Shown here piece by piece: positions 22,014 through 32,229 of a DNA stretch of 64,000 nt (position 1 is the stretch's first letter; each line of letters opens with the position of its first letter). The stretch comes from Leptidea sinapis (lineage: Eukaryota; Arthropoda; Insecta; Lepidoptera; Pieridae). The stretch is from contig NC_066283.1 in assembly GCF_905404315.1 (NCBI RefSeq), forward strand, positions 4,836,001 to 4,900,000, given 5' to 3'. The translations under genes were made by a program, and so were the position numbers. The notes beneath the pieces were generated by a model. It saw nothing but the letters and a program-made list of their open reading frames with translations, had not been told where the DNA came from and did not search any database.

Positions 22014-22640
22014 ATTGCAACGGAAGTCGGCTAAGGCAAGATGACGTCACGTTTCTGTACCACCCGGTTTTTTGGTTTTCCGCGTCCATTATTAGGACAG
22101 GCAAAGGGTTCGAGCCCATACAGCCATATTTGTTAATATATTGTAACAACGCCATATTGATATGTGGTAATTAATAATCTAACTTTCAATTTCTTATTTT
22201 CAATTATTTTATTTAATGAGTGAAAATTTTAAAACGTGCAAGTGATATTAATGAATTATAAATAGAATATAAAATGCAAATAATAAAGAAATGGCAGAAT
22301 CCCAGGAACATTTTACTCTTTCATCAATAAATAAGAAAACAAGAGAAAATCAAGAACCTGATAATGTCTTGACCTGTAAGAAGTGTAAGTGTTTATTTTC
22401 TAATGAGTAATATCTATATAACTCTATATCATTCTTTGTAAAATAAATGAAATCTCACATGTTAAAATAATATAATTATAAAGTTTTGTTTTTATTCTAT
22501 ATAGAGAATGAAATGCCAACTTTGCTCAAAAGATGAGGTTATATCGTCAGCGTTTCCGAAAAAAAAAATAGCAATAAAGTCTAACAATTGTCCTAGCTCT
22601 TCAGTAATACGTGAGTGCTTAGTTGGTCACACGGCTTTAA
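22014..22640 (+). repeat. CxxC gene-like module, copy 1
   Basis: About 627 bp match 31325-31948 on the opposite strand throughout. From left to right the module holds a promoter-like region with a perfect CRE (TGACGTCA, 22042-22049), an ATG exon, a 100-bp GT-AG intron, a second exon and a splice-donor-like ACGTGAGTG. It ends next to a tRNA-derived SINE. The organisation looks like the 5' end of a spliced gene copied as a block; the source gene is not recognised. Confidence 0.6.
22291..22610 (+). CDS. Putative two-exon 5' gene fragment with two CxxC motifs
   Basis: Exon 1 is 22291-22406 (ATG; starts MAESQEHFTLSS, ends with TCKKCKCLFSN). The intron 22407-22506 begins GTAATA and ends in AG. Exon 2 is 22507-22610 (EMKCQLCSKDEV, then SAFPKKK), ending at a donor-like GTGAGT. 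The spliced frame is open across both exons (about 72 codons). Two Cys pairs (CKKC, CQLC), brought close by splicing, could bind one zinc ion. There is no stop or further exon in the window, so this is the start of an unknown protein or a decayed duplicate. The inverted copy at 31 kb carries stops in both exons, so this copy is the better preserved. No family recognised. Confidence 0.35.
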
Positions 22641-22649
22641 TTAATGTGT

Positions 22650-22938
22650 GTGACGACCTGTATGGTTATGGTTAGCGATACTACCTACTAAGCTAGAGGT
22701 CCCGGGTTCGAATCTCGGTAGGTGCAAGCATTTATATGATGAATATGGATGTTTGTTTCCGAATCATGGATGTTTAAATGTATTTATGTATGTTTATATG
22801 AATTTATGTATATTTAAGTAAGTATATTGTATTAAATATATCATTGTTTTGTAACCCATAACACAGGCTATATATGCTTAACTTGGGGCAAGATAATTTG
22901 TTTGAAAAGTGTGTCAATATTATTATTATAATAATAAT
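22650..22938 (+). repeat. tRNA-derived SINE
   Basis: The tRNA-like head has a B box (GGTTCGAATCT, 22705-22715) and an acceptor-like GTAGGTGCAAGC. It is followed by a body with GAATATGGATGTTTGTTTCC, CACAGGCTATATATGC and TTGGGGCAAGATAATTTG. A second copy lies at 26708-26950 (-). This is not a functional tRNA gene because the arms do not pair fully. Confidence 0.75.
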
Positions 22939-23370
22939 CAATTTGTTATGTTTTAAAATGATAACCCTCACTTCTGGGAATAATTACACAAATAAAACTG
23001 AAAACATACATTTATGAACGTTGCTGATGCAACTTGAGAGTTGATCAAAGCATACAAGATTTTATTTAGTCTATGGTATTACCGTTAAAACAAGACATAA
23101 TAAAAAACTATGTTGGAGAATTGCAAAGGCGTGTTTAAAAAAAAAAAAAACAAAATAATATGTTGTACGAAATAATGAAACCTTTTTTGTCTGTCTCATA
23201 TAGGACCGGTTTTATTCTAATTAAAGAATTATTCAATTAACAGTCACTATGCTTACGACGCGGAAATTCCGCCGGTAATTATAACACTAAAAATGGATAC
23301 AATTCTTAAACACTTGTAAAAAGTATATCTTTTGGAGTTTAATTAAAGATTAAGATTATTTTTTTTGTTG
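22939..23370. other. Unassigned AT-rich spacer
   Basis: No gene. A 14-A run lies near 23140. Confidence 0.3.
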
Positions 23371-23861
23371 TTTTTTTAATGAAAGAGGATGATAATGTTA
23401 AGTGATCATCGCCACCCACATTCTCTTACAACTTGGAATCACAGGAGCGATGACAGCCTTTCAGTGTTAAGGTGTTTTCAGAAAGGTGCGGTTGTTTTGA
23501 AGGTACCATTAACGTGTCGTCCCGGAAACACCGCACAAGGAAGCTCATTTTACAGCATTAAAGTATGTGAAAGAAAGTTGCTTGAAAACCGCACTGTGGA
23601 GGACCGAGACATATCAAGGTGGTGGGGATCATACATGTGGAACTCTGCGGTAAGAATCAGGTGAAACAGCTCTTCGGAACACTCCCCGTGATAAATGCGC
23701 TAGAAGACACACAATGAAGCGACGTGTCTACTCAACGCCAAGTGATCCAGCCGTTTACAGAGCACTGGGTCCCCGATAATTCGAGTTGCTCTTCGTTGCA
23801 CGCGGTCAAATAGTTCGAGCTGATACTGGGGTACGCCAGACCAGAGATGACAGCAATACTT
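23371..23861 (-). mobile_element. CR1-like LINE, 5'-truncated copy
   Basis: The minus strand matches the last about 520 bp of the element at 11536-14936, from the HLWSGAPQYQ region of ORF2 to the 3' A-run (T-run at 23371-23377), with indels and stops. Confidence 0.8.
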
Positions 23862-23880
23862 CTAGGGTTACAAATTAGTT

Positions 23881-24012
23881 AATTTCACTAGCTACGGTGT
23901 CCTTCAGACCGAAATACATTAATGCTTACACATTCCTGCTTCACGGCAGAAATAGGCGCCGTTGTGGTATTCATAATCTAGTCGGCATCGTGTGCAAAGG
24001 AGTCTCCCATTG
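23881..24012 (-). repeat. 310-bp dispersed repeat, 5' portion only
   Basis: On the minus strand this runs from CAATGGGAGACTCCTTTGCA to GTAGCTAGTGAAATT. The 3' half is missing and a LINE fragment lies at the break. Confidence 0.65.
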
Positions 24013-24932
24013 GTAAATCGCTATTTAATATATCTCAAAGGAGTTTTATTTTGTGTGGGTACGCAATATATTACATAATTCTTCATCAAATTTCATTACC
24101 ATTTTCAAGCTGTTGAAAAAGAATGGACAAATGTTTCAATATTAACTTTTTCTCACAAAAATTGAAACAATTTATTGACACCGTAATTAGATAACTAATT
24201 TGTTATATTGTTAGTTCAAGATTTTAGATGATGAAAAGATGATGATAGAAAATGATAATAGATAACTCATCATAAAATTGTCTATGATGAGTTATCTATT
24301 ATCATTTTATTGTGATCGTTTATTGTGAGCTAAGTATACAAAACTATTTCTTAATATTTGTTTAGTTACTCATGTAAGTAAATACTAAGATTTACTACTT
24401 CGGGGCTCGTTTACAATAGTCGAGGTATCATAATGCTGTTTTTGTTAGGGGTTGCTAGATGATCAAGATTGGTTATTGTAAACAAAAAACATGATTTATG
24501 ATAGATTCGTGCTGTGATATCGCCACTCTTTCAGAATTAGAATCAGAATATCTTTATTCAATAAAATTTCGAGGATAACATTGAATCGGCACACAATAAA
24601 CTATTCTAATAAGCACATACGTTTCCCGCCGCGTCAGTGTCTTTCTGTCAACTTCCAGGACAATCAGTGCGCGAAATTTAATTGAAAAATGATTTACTGA
24701 GCAGTGAAAGGGTATCAAAAAGCGTCTTATAATAAAAATAATGATAATAAAATCACATCCTACAACTTTTAATTTAAGCTAATACATTCGTCAAAACAGC
24801 AAAATATTTTGTAAACAAAACAGACGCCATTAAAAAAATATGTTGCCAGCTATAAATGTACTATATACCCCGAGTTCTTCCGCTGGGATAGATTTATGTG
24901 AGCTCGTGAGAACATTAACGGCCACTCTTTTC
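24013..24932. other. Unassigned spacer with a large hairpin
   Basis: No gene. It contains the 60-base palindrome listed at 24249-24308. The part 24840-24930 is probably flank of the foldback element that follows. Confidence 0.35.
24249..24308. repeat. Perfect hairpin, 26-bp arms
   Basis: A 26-base left arm (24249-24274, AAAATGATAATAGATAACTC and six further bases) and its exact reverse complement (24283-24308) flank eight bases. Complete identity of the arms in AT-rich DNA implies a recent origin, for example by template switching during replication. Confidence 0.85.
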
Positions 24933-26123
24933 AACCGACTTCAAAAAAGGAGGAGGTTCTCAATACGTCGGTATGTTTTTGAAGTGAAACTTCTCTATCG
25001 ACGTATGAGAAAAATTTCAAGGCAAATCGTCATGATTTTCGATTACGCGCCATTTTGATTTTTTTATCCAAGATGGCCGCTCGCAACATTATGATTTGAA
25101 CAATATGGATATCGTATCCGAGGTTCTCGAGAGTGCAGAGAAGGATTTTGGGATCATTTTTGAAATCCAAGATGGCCGCCGCGCAAATTTATGATTTCAA
25201 GGATTTTAGTTCCATGTGGCACAACAAAATCCGAAAGCCTTATACGTTGTTCTGCATTAGGGTTACCATTATAACCACCACGCATATGTATAGCCCCAAA
25301 ATAATTTTTCACCGCAGCCATCTTCGATATTCATATTGTTGAAATCATAAGTTTGCATGGCGGCCATCTTGGATTTCAAAATCCATCCCAAATTCGTTCT
25401 CTGCACCCTCGAGAGCCTCGAATGCGATATCCATATTGTTGAAATCATAATTTTGCACGACTGCCATCTTCGATTTCAAAAATGATCCCAAATTCGTTCT
25501 CTGCACCCTCAAGAACCTCGGATACGATATCCTTATTGTTGAAATCATCATTTTGCGCGGCGGCCATCTTGGATTTCAAAAATGTTCCCAAATTCGTTCT
25601 CTGCACCCTCGCGAACCTCGGATATAGCTGGGAACAGCGCCTCTATGGTCTTGCTTTTTTTCGTTTCATCGAGTTTCAAAAATCAACGATTCTAAAGAAC
25701 TCCTTTACTTACACTTCAAAAATTGTTGCAACAATAATTATTAAACACGTGATGTTTTTATTAAATTCTTAATTTATATTTTATTTCTTCTTTCTTATTA
25801 TATATAATCTAGTATTTCTTACAGTTTACTGATTTAGGGAAATGTCTATTCCCTTGCAACATTATTTGGCTGTCTGTGTGCGCGTTGGCGAATATAAGTA
25901 CGTATATAATGTTACTTCTATATTGACAGGAACTATGAATGAAACTATCATTCTGAGCGTTGTATGTATGTATGTAGAAAAACCTACTTTGACACCGACT
26001 CCAAAAATAACAAAAATCGTTACTAGAATTAGATTGTATAAAAGATAAAAATAAGCAATTATTTTCATACTTTTTAGCGCATATTATATCTATTGTTTTG
26101 GAATAGTGTTTTTGAAGTCGGTT
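24933..26123. mobile_element. Foldback-type element with inverted 100-bp repeats
   Basis: The terminal inverted repeat AACCGACTTCAAAAA starts at 24933 and its complement ends at 26123. Inside are 1.3 direct copies of a 100-bp unit (25072-25200), a 135-bp centre, and 2.9 inverted copies (25335-25625). Related pieces are at 38163-38520, and the same termini bound a short element at 54612-54739. No transposase was seen, so it is probably non-autonomous. Confidence 0.55.
25339..25625 (-). repeat. Tandem array of 100-bp units
   Basis: TTGAAATCAT begins units at 25339, 25439 and 25539, exactly 100 bp apart. Each unit contains GCCATCTTSGATTTCAAAA and CCAAATTCGTTCTCTGCACC. The same unit occurs in opposite orientation at 25091 and 25191, again 100 bp apart. 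Confidence 0.8.
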
Positions 26124-26707
26124 GATTTTTTGTTAAAATTTTGTTTTATTAATGATTTGTAGTGAATCTGAACTACACTTACTAATAATTTGTCTAAATA
26201 TGTGAAGATCTACTTAAATTTGCAATGCAGCAATGAACGGAAGCGAATTGGGATTTTATTACAGACAGTTAGAAATTCTGCCACAGATCGCACCCTCGGA
26301 TCTTCATATTTGACTACGACAATTACCGGATGACATAAAAAAAATTTGGCCTAGTATCGTTAATTTGCTCCTAAGAATTGAAGAGTTCCGTTACTTTGTC
26401 ATGGATCCCATATTCAAAATCTAACCAAAGTCTCACCAAACTTCCTTTGAAGTATATCCTTTCCAATAAAAAAAGGATTATCAAAATCGGTGGGCGCGAT
26501 ATTGAGTAATTCGTAAATTTGTCGCGCACATACATATAGCAAGTTAAGTCAATTAAAAATACAAAGTTGAATTCTTAATTTTAATATTGCACTATATATA
26601 AAACTAGTCATAACTCTACACTGGTTTCCAAGAACAGAGCGAGAGATCCGTGAGATGGAGTGGCATTTGGCCATGCTACCTTGGCATTTATTTTTATTTT
26701 TTTATTT
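26124..26707. other. Unassigned repeat-like spacer
   Basis: No gene. The stretch 26390-26540, with TCCTTTCCAATAAAAAAAGG and TCAAAATCGGTGGGCGCGAT, has the style of transposon-derived sequence, but no relative is present in this window. Confidence 0.3.
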
Positions 26708-26950
26708 TTGACACACTTTTACACAAATTATCTTGCCCCAAACTAGGCATAGCCTGTACTATGGGTACAAGACAACGATATATTTAATACAATATACTTA
26801 CTTAAACATACGTAAATACATATAAACATCCATCACTTGGAAACAAACATCCATATTCATCGTATAAATGATTGCACCTACCGGGATTCGAACCCGGGAC
26901 CTCTAGCTTAGTACTCAGGGCCACTAACCATTCGGCTATATCGATCGTCG
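26708..26950 (-). repeat. tRNA-derived SINE
   Basis: Minus-strand copy of the family at 22650. The B box GGTTCGAATCCCGG (26881-26894) is a better match to the consensus than in the first copy. Confidence 0.75.
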
Positions 26951-27744
26951 TCGTATTTATAATATCATCTCTTCTATACTAAGTAAGCTTCCTTAATTTT
27001 TTTTAAATATAAGATTTGAATTGACGGATTGAAAACGTCGTTTTTTTTGTATTTTATTTGTCTTATAATTAATTAAAAAAAAAATCTAAAAAAAAATCAC
27101 AAAATTATGTTAAGGGTTCTTACATATTAACAAACATTTTAAACCGTCGAAATAACGAAAAAGCAAAAAATATCAACCTTTTTTATTTAACCTTTATAAT
27201 TAAAAGTTATTTTGATTCTCGCCGCCGCGGCCGCCGGCACCTTACGTAATTAATTAATTAATTTTTTGGCGCCGACTCAACAATACTTTAGTTTAAGAAC
27301 TTGGTTATTATGGTTAAATAAAAAAGGTTTTGAACTTCAGTTTTTTCGGCCGTCTAATTTTTAGTTAAAAAGTTTTTATTTTATATTGTTTTTGTGACTA
27401 TTTTCAAGTTTAACCTTTAGTGGCACTGAGTGGAAATAAAAAAATATTGAAGTAGGCGTTATTTTGCGAAAATCCATAATTATCCAAATGTTTTGAGTTT
27501 TCTCGAGTGTTAATTCCGCCAATATTCGTCTTCTAACAATTCGACACGTGCTTCGCCTCTACACGAGTCATCAGAAGATGTTGACTCACTAAACCCTTAC
27601 ACGAGACTCAATGATTGATATTCAAGAAAACTCACAGCATTTGGATAGATAGAAAATACTTGAGGTTATTGCTTTATCTGTTCTGAAGCTCAATAAGGCA
27701 AAAAACAAAGTGCTCTCTGCTTACATTATTTACTAAAGGCATAC
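26951..27744. other. Intron-side spacer below the last PTPDC1-like exon
   Basis: No gene recognised. It contains a GC-only patch (GCCGCCGCGGCCGCCGGC near 27224) and a block near 27530-27590 (ACAATTCGACACGTGCTTCG) that looks like dispersed repeat sequence. On the minus strand this would be intron downstream of the exon at 27745. Confidence 0.35.
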
Positions 27745-27867
27745 CTGCGTGACAATGGATAGCCACTCTGCCCTCTTGTAAAGCAAACGACAGGACCTTA
27801 GCCATGTCCAGAAGACCCCTTAGAGTCGCCTCTCCGTAGTCTTTCCACGCAAAGTTGAAGTAGTAAA
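27745..27867 (-). CDS. PTPDC1: PTPDC1-like phosphatase, exon D (start of P-loop)
   Basis: On the minus strand an acceptor (TTCTTACAG) precedes 123 nt coding for YYFNFAWKDYGEATL, then LLDMAKVLSFALQ, then RVAIHCHA, followed by a donor (GCAG, GTATGC). The first two bases complete an Ile codon with exon C. The last G begins the Gly of the HCxAG phosphatase loop. The nucleophilic Cys (in HCHA) is present; the rest of the loop (expected GxGRTG with its Arg) must be on the next exon, which is not visible in the window. The FAWKDYG segment is a hallmark of PTPDC1-type dual-specificity phosphatases. The exon is free of repeats and open only in this frame. Confidence 0.85.
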
Positions 27868-27895
27868 CTGTAAGAACAATACATGGTTATATTAT

Positions 27896-28210
27896 GTTTT
27901 TTTTTTAATAAAATTAAAGGGACGAGACGAGCAGGTTGTTCAGCTGATGGTAATTGATACGCAATGCCCATTACAATGCAGTGCCGCTCAGGATTTTGGA
28001 AAAACGAAAAAATTCTGAGCGGCATTACAGTTGCGCTCGTCACCTTGAGACATAAGTTGTTAAGTCTCATTTGCCCAGTAATTTCACTAGCTACGGCGCC
28101 TTTCAGACCGAAACACAGTAATGTTTTCACATTACTGTTTCACGGCAGAAATAGGCACCGTTTTGGTACCCATAATCTGGCCGGTATCCTGTGCCTTGAG
28201 CCTCCCACTG
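27896..28210 (-). repeat. 310-bp dispersed repeat in PTPDC1-like intron
   Basis: Full-length minus-strand copy, with its T-run at 27896-27906 and AGTGGGAGGCTC end at 28210. It lies only about 28 bp from the exon D acceptor. Confidence 0.75.
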
Positions 28211-28333
28211 TTAATATATTGAAGAACTGGGCTGTGATCAGGAAACTTCAAAACGAAGGTCTTCAACGAATGTTTGTCTGTGATAAAATATAGCACAGAG
28301 ATGTGGCCATGAAGATAAGTTTTTCATAGTAGG

Positions 28334-28437
28334 TTTTTTTTTTATGATTATTGGAGGACAAACGAGCGTACGGGTCACCTGGTGTTAAGTGATCACCGCC
28401 GCCCACATTCTCTTGCAATACCAAAGGAAGGTGTACG
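28334..28437 (-). mobile_element. CR1-like LINE 3' end fragment
   Basis: About 100 bp are identical in layout to the 3' end of the element at 14840-14936 (GGTGACCCGTACGCTCGTTT plus A-run). It is an extreme 5' truncation. Confidence 0.8.
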
Positions 28438-28493
28438 CGTACGCGTAGGTAAGGTTTCACTGCGTAATCAGAAAGTAAATAATATCATAATAT

Positions 28494-28790
28494 AGTGGGA
28501 GGCTCCTTTGCACAGGATGTCTGCTAGATGATGGGTACCACAACGGCGCCATTTTCTGCCGTGAAGCAGTAATATGTAAACATTACTGTGTTTCGGTCCC
28601 ATGGGCGCAGTAGCTAGTGAAATTACTGGGTGATGAGTCTTGACATCTTATGTCTCAAGGTGACGAGCGCAGTTGTAGTGCCGCTCAGAATTTTTGGGGT
28701 TTTTCAAGAATCCTGAGTGGCACTCCAATGTTATGCCAATTACCATCAGCTGAACGTACTGCTCGTCTCGTCTCTTAGTTTCATAAAAAA
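28494..28790 (+). repeat. 310-bp dispersed repeat
   Basis: Plus-strand copy from AGTGGGAGGCTCCTTTGCAC to TTTCATAAAAAA. With the minus copy at 27896 it forms an inverted pair inside one intron, so the transcript could fold back on itself. Confidence 0.75.
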
Positions 28791-28799
28791 CAAGCAAAG

Positions 28800-29245
28800 G
28801 ACTGCACAAAAGTAGGTAGGGCACATCGCATAACAAGTAGCAAATACACGTGGAAGCTGTTAGAATGCCATGTATCAGAAGGCGAAGTCATGTCAGCTCT
28901 CCTAAAAGATGGATCAACACGATCGCATTCAGTTTTATATATGATACGACTTGGCAACGACTATAATCTATAAAGCATAGTTTAACCTAGATTAATCTTA
29001 TTCTGGCCATAAATATGATTGCAAAGATAATACTACGTCTTAATTTGAATCCTGATAATTTCATAGTATTCCGGACCGAAACATCTCGGAATCTGTTTCA
29101 GTTTGGGTCCAGCGGTGACATCTGGTCCTTCGAGCCGGATAATTCTGGTTAACTAACATTAGTTTTTAAGTGAAACATTACTAGCAAAGATATGGATGTG
29201 GGCCGAAATAAATGATTTATTATTTTTATATAAGAAATATCTTAC
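28800..29245. other. Intron sequence between exons C and D
   Basis: Unique AT-rich sequence; no further exon or repeat recognised. Confidence 0.4.
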
Positions 29246-29361
29246 TATCATTCGCCATAAAGATGACTGGATCGTAGGTGAACCCGGAGTTGGTGAGCGG
29301 AGGTCCACAGCTGGCATGTTCACCCGCTGTTTGCAGATTTATCACAGTACGTATACCCCAG
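29246..29361 (-). CDS. PTPDC1: PTPDC1-like phosphatase, exon C
   Basis: On the minus strand a good acceptor (TTTCTTTTCACCAG) precedes 116 nt encoding WGIRTVINLQTAGEHASCG, then PPLTNSGFTYDPVIF, ending at a donor (GATA, GTAAGA). The first C completes the Ser codon begun by exon B. The final A starts the Ile codon completed by exon D. The INLQ, GEHASCG and SGFTYDP series is the strongest signature of the PTPDC1 family and identifies the gene. Human PTPDC1 is a centrosome and cilium-associated phosphatase; a cilium role in insects is inference. Confidence 0.9.
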
Positions 29362-29369
29362 CTGGTGAA

Positions 29370-30597
29370 AAGAAACCTTCATTTTAATCCCCCAGTTGCC
29401 CTTTGTGAGCTACAAAGCAAATGTAGGTATAAAATGTAACCTATGAATTTTTTTATTTTATTTTAAAGCGTGTTGTAGTTATTTTTGTTCTATTGAGATT
29501 ATTTTTCTGTCCTATATTTTAACGAATTCCGCCAACAAAGTAAACTTAGTGTTTACTAATATTATAAACGCAATTAAAATAATATTATTTTGCCTCAAAC
29601 ATGGACAAAAACAATATGCTATTTAATAAACAAGTCACTTAAGCAAAAAAAAAACTAAAGATCATGACGTCATCGCAGAACGACCTGTAAGCGTCTAGAA
29701 TGTCAGAAAATCTGTTGTATTCTCTGGTAATTCCTGTTCAAAGCTGAGTATGATATCTTGAGTTAGATCCTGCGTAATGAATAAAAAGAAAGAAAAAATA
29801 ACAATTAATCAATCAAAACAAATCTTATAACTATATTAACAATACTGTGACTACATAAAATTAAAAATATCATTACGTGGAAGCGTACCTAAAATACTGG
29901 CAGCAATTTTATATTGATATTAATCAATTAAAAAAAACATAAGTTCAACAATAATTTATCTTTATGACGATTTTATGTGACAAAATGTTGGAATTTTAAT
30001 TTTTAAGTCCTAGTACTTTCATCGCGATGTTTTCCTTCACAGCGAGAGCGTCGAATAAACATGCATATGAACTCAGTTAACAGAAAACGCATTACTACGT
30101 GACGAGTGGAGATTGAATCAGCCCCCCCCCCCCCATTTAGGAGGTTTGACAAGACAAGACTAGGCTTTGCACTATCGACACTCCAAGCACATTTTTTCAG
30201 AAAAAAGTATGTACTAATTTAACAAAGTACAAAGTAAACAAATGCGTGCATCTCTGTATCATAGTGTACTGAACACGCCCAAATACGAGTACTGATTTGC
30301 AATGGAACGTAACGGTATAGCCGCAAACGGCACGGGCAGGAGGGGGATGTCGCTTCCTTCATTACCGCACCTTATCGGTGGTATTTGGGCCGAGTTAAGT
30401 CATACTTTTTATTTATTACACTTATTATGGTTTACTTTGATAGTATTTATTTATTATATGTACTACAACTAAATTATCTTCATCTTATATTCTACTTCTA
30501 ATGCATCCCGGGCAATGTTTGTATTACCAACTACACTTAGACTGTGTTATTAATAAACAACGCAAAGTAATGTTATTCCACGTTAAAACTTTTTGTC
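29370..30597. other. Intron sequence between exons B and C
   Basis: No coding exon assigned. A minus-strand acceptor-like GCAG followed by a short open stretch (29695-29769) is out of phase with exon B. A C-homopolymer of about 13 bases lies near 30122. The block 30300-30400 is GC-richer and unassigned. Confidence 0.4.
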
Positions 30598-30907
30598 TTT
30601 TTTTATGACAATAAGGAACATGACGAGCAGGACGTTTAGCTGATGGTAATTGATACGGCACGCCCATAACAATACAGTGCCGTTCAGGATTCTTGAAAGA
30701 CCCAAAAATTCTGAGCGGCACTACAATTGCACTCGTCACCTTGAGACATAAGATATTAAGTCGCATTTGCCCAGTAATTTCACTGGCTACGGTGCCCTTC
30801 AGAGTGAAACACAATTATGCTTACACATTACATGCTTCACGGCAGAAATAGGCGCCATTGTGGTACCCATAATATAGCCGGCATCCTGTGCAAAACAGCC
30901 TCCCGTT
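30598..30907 (-). repeat. 310-bp dispersed repeat in PTPDC1-like intron
   Basis: Full-length minus-strand copy, about 100 bp from exon B. The 96-codon ORF across it is repeat-derived. Confidence 0.75.
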
Positions 30908-31008
30908 GGTAAATGTCTTTATTAAACTGAGAAGTATTTTTAAAGTTGGAGTAACTTCTCATTGCGTTTATTCGTAGAGAGAGAGAGAGTTTGTAATTTA
31001 TGAGTTAC

Positions 31009-31089
31009 CTGTGAAATTGCTGAATAATATTCCTGGCTGCGATACTGGCGGTACTGGGGCGCGCCATCGCCAAGATGTCGTCTGTAACC
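31009..31089 (-). CDS. PTPDC1: PTPDC1-like phosphatase, exon B
   Basis: An 81-nt exon with acceptor ATATTGCCAG and donor CACAG/GTAACT encodes VTDDILAMARPSTASIAARN then IIQQFH. The first G completes the Trp codon left by exon A; the final AG is completed to Ser by exon C. DILAMARPS is a well conserved landmark at the start of the phosphatase fold in this family. Confidence 0.88.
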
Positions 31090-31324
31090 CTGGCAATATT
31101 TGATCAATGCTTAATGCTTGCATCTTAATTTTTAACAAAATTTGTACGCACTTGTATCTATGTATTTGAGGTATTTGTATTTATGCTGTTAGATGAAAAA
31201 GAATAAAAAGAGTGTGTGCGTGTAATCTTTACGTTTAAAGTAAAACTTAATAATAATTAGCTTAAGGAATAATTATTAACACTAACACATACAACAGATA
31301 CATAAATACATTATAATTACTATT

Positions 31325-31948
31325 ATAAAGCCGTGTTACCAACTAATCACTCACGTTTTGCTGAAAAGCTAAGACCATTGTTAGATTTTTTTGCTATTTT
31401 TTTTTTGGAAACACTGACGATATAACCTCATCTTTTGAGCAAAGTGGGCATTTCATTCTCTACCAAGAATAAAAAAAATCTTTATATATTATTTTAACAA
31501 GTGAGTTTCTATTTATTTTACACAGTGGTATAGAGTTATATTTATATTACTCATTGGAAAATAAATACTTTCACTTTTTATAGGTCAAGTCGTTATCAGG
31601 TTCTTGATTTTCTCTTATATTCTTATTTATTTATGAAAGAGAAAAATGGTCGAGGGATTCCGCCATTTCATTTAACTGATTATTGTTTTGATATTCTATT
31701 TATAAGACACTAATACCACTTGCACGTTTTAAAATTTTCACTCATTAAATAAAATAATTTAAAATAAGAAATTGAAGGTTAGATTATTAGTTACCACATG
31801 ACAATATGACGTTGTTATTGAATATTAATGAATATGGCTATATGGGCTCGAATCCTTTGCCTGTCCTATGGACGAAGAAACCAAAAACCGGATGGTACAG
31901 AAACGCGACGCCATCTTGCCGTAACGGACTTCCGGTTCCGTTGCATTC
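31325..31948 (-). repeat. CxxC gene-like module, copy 2 (decayed)
   Basis: Inverted homologue of 22014-22640, inside the first PTPDC1-like intron. The ATG, both intron borders and the terminal donor are kept. Stops interrupt exon 1 (at LS-stop-INK), one CKKC cysteine is lost, and exon 2 stops after PKKK. It is therefore a pseudogene copy. Confidence 0.65.
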
Positions 31949-31949
31949 A

Positions 31950-32229
31950 AATTCAAGTATATTTATTCAAAATAGGATGTGAAATCACTTATTGAAAGTC
32001 AAAAAAACTACCACCCATTCCAAAATGAATGCCTCAGGCCTGAGAAGAACGGGCGCAACAAACTCAGCGAGCTTTTTTTTCATCAAAAAATATGTTTACA
32101 AAGTAACATTGTACAATTAAATTTATTATTTAAAAGCCTGAGGGCGGTCGCTCCATTCCCAATTTGTGGTATCATTAAAAAAGTCATTTATTTTATAGTT
32201 AACTTTACCACACAAACGTTTTTTAACAA
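31950..32229 (-). repeat. LINE 3'-tail family (CTGAGAAGAACGGGCGCAAC)
   Basis: A dispersed family found at 31950 (-), 35206 (-), 37436 (-), 39346 (+) and 53766 (+). It contains GAGCGACCGCCCTCAGGC and TTGCGCCCATTCTTCTCAGG on the family's sense strand and ends near CATCCTATTTTGA plus an AT-rich tail. At 39 kb it directly follows a reverse transcriptase fragment, so it is probably the 3' UTR of a LINE. Confidence 0.6.

Noticed and set aside
22650..22730. tRNA gene
   Set aside because: The B box and acceptor-like end are present, but the arms do not pair and the sequence continues into a repeated SINE body.
25339..25625. CRISPR-like regular array
   Set aside because: Units are contiguous 100-bp tandem repeats without unique spacers, in a eukaryotic transposon.
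29695..29769. Minus-strand acceptor followed by a 24-codon open stretch (DLTQDIILSFEQELPENT) between phosphatase exons B and C
   Set aside because: Exon B joins exon C in phase without it, and including it would give a stop after one codon (AGG ATC TAA). It is kept only as a possible poison exon or chance.
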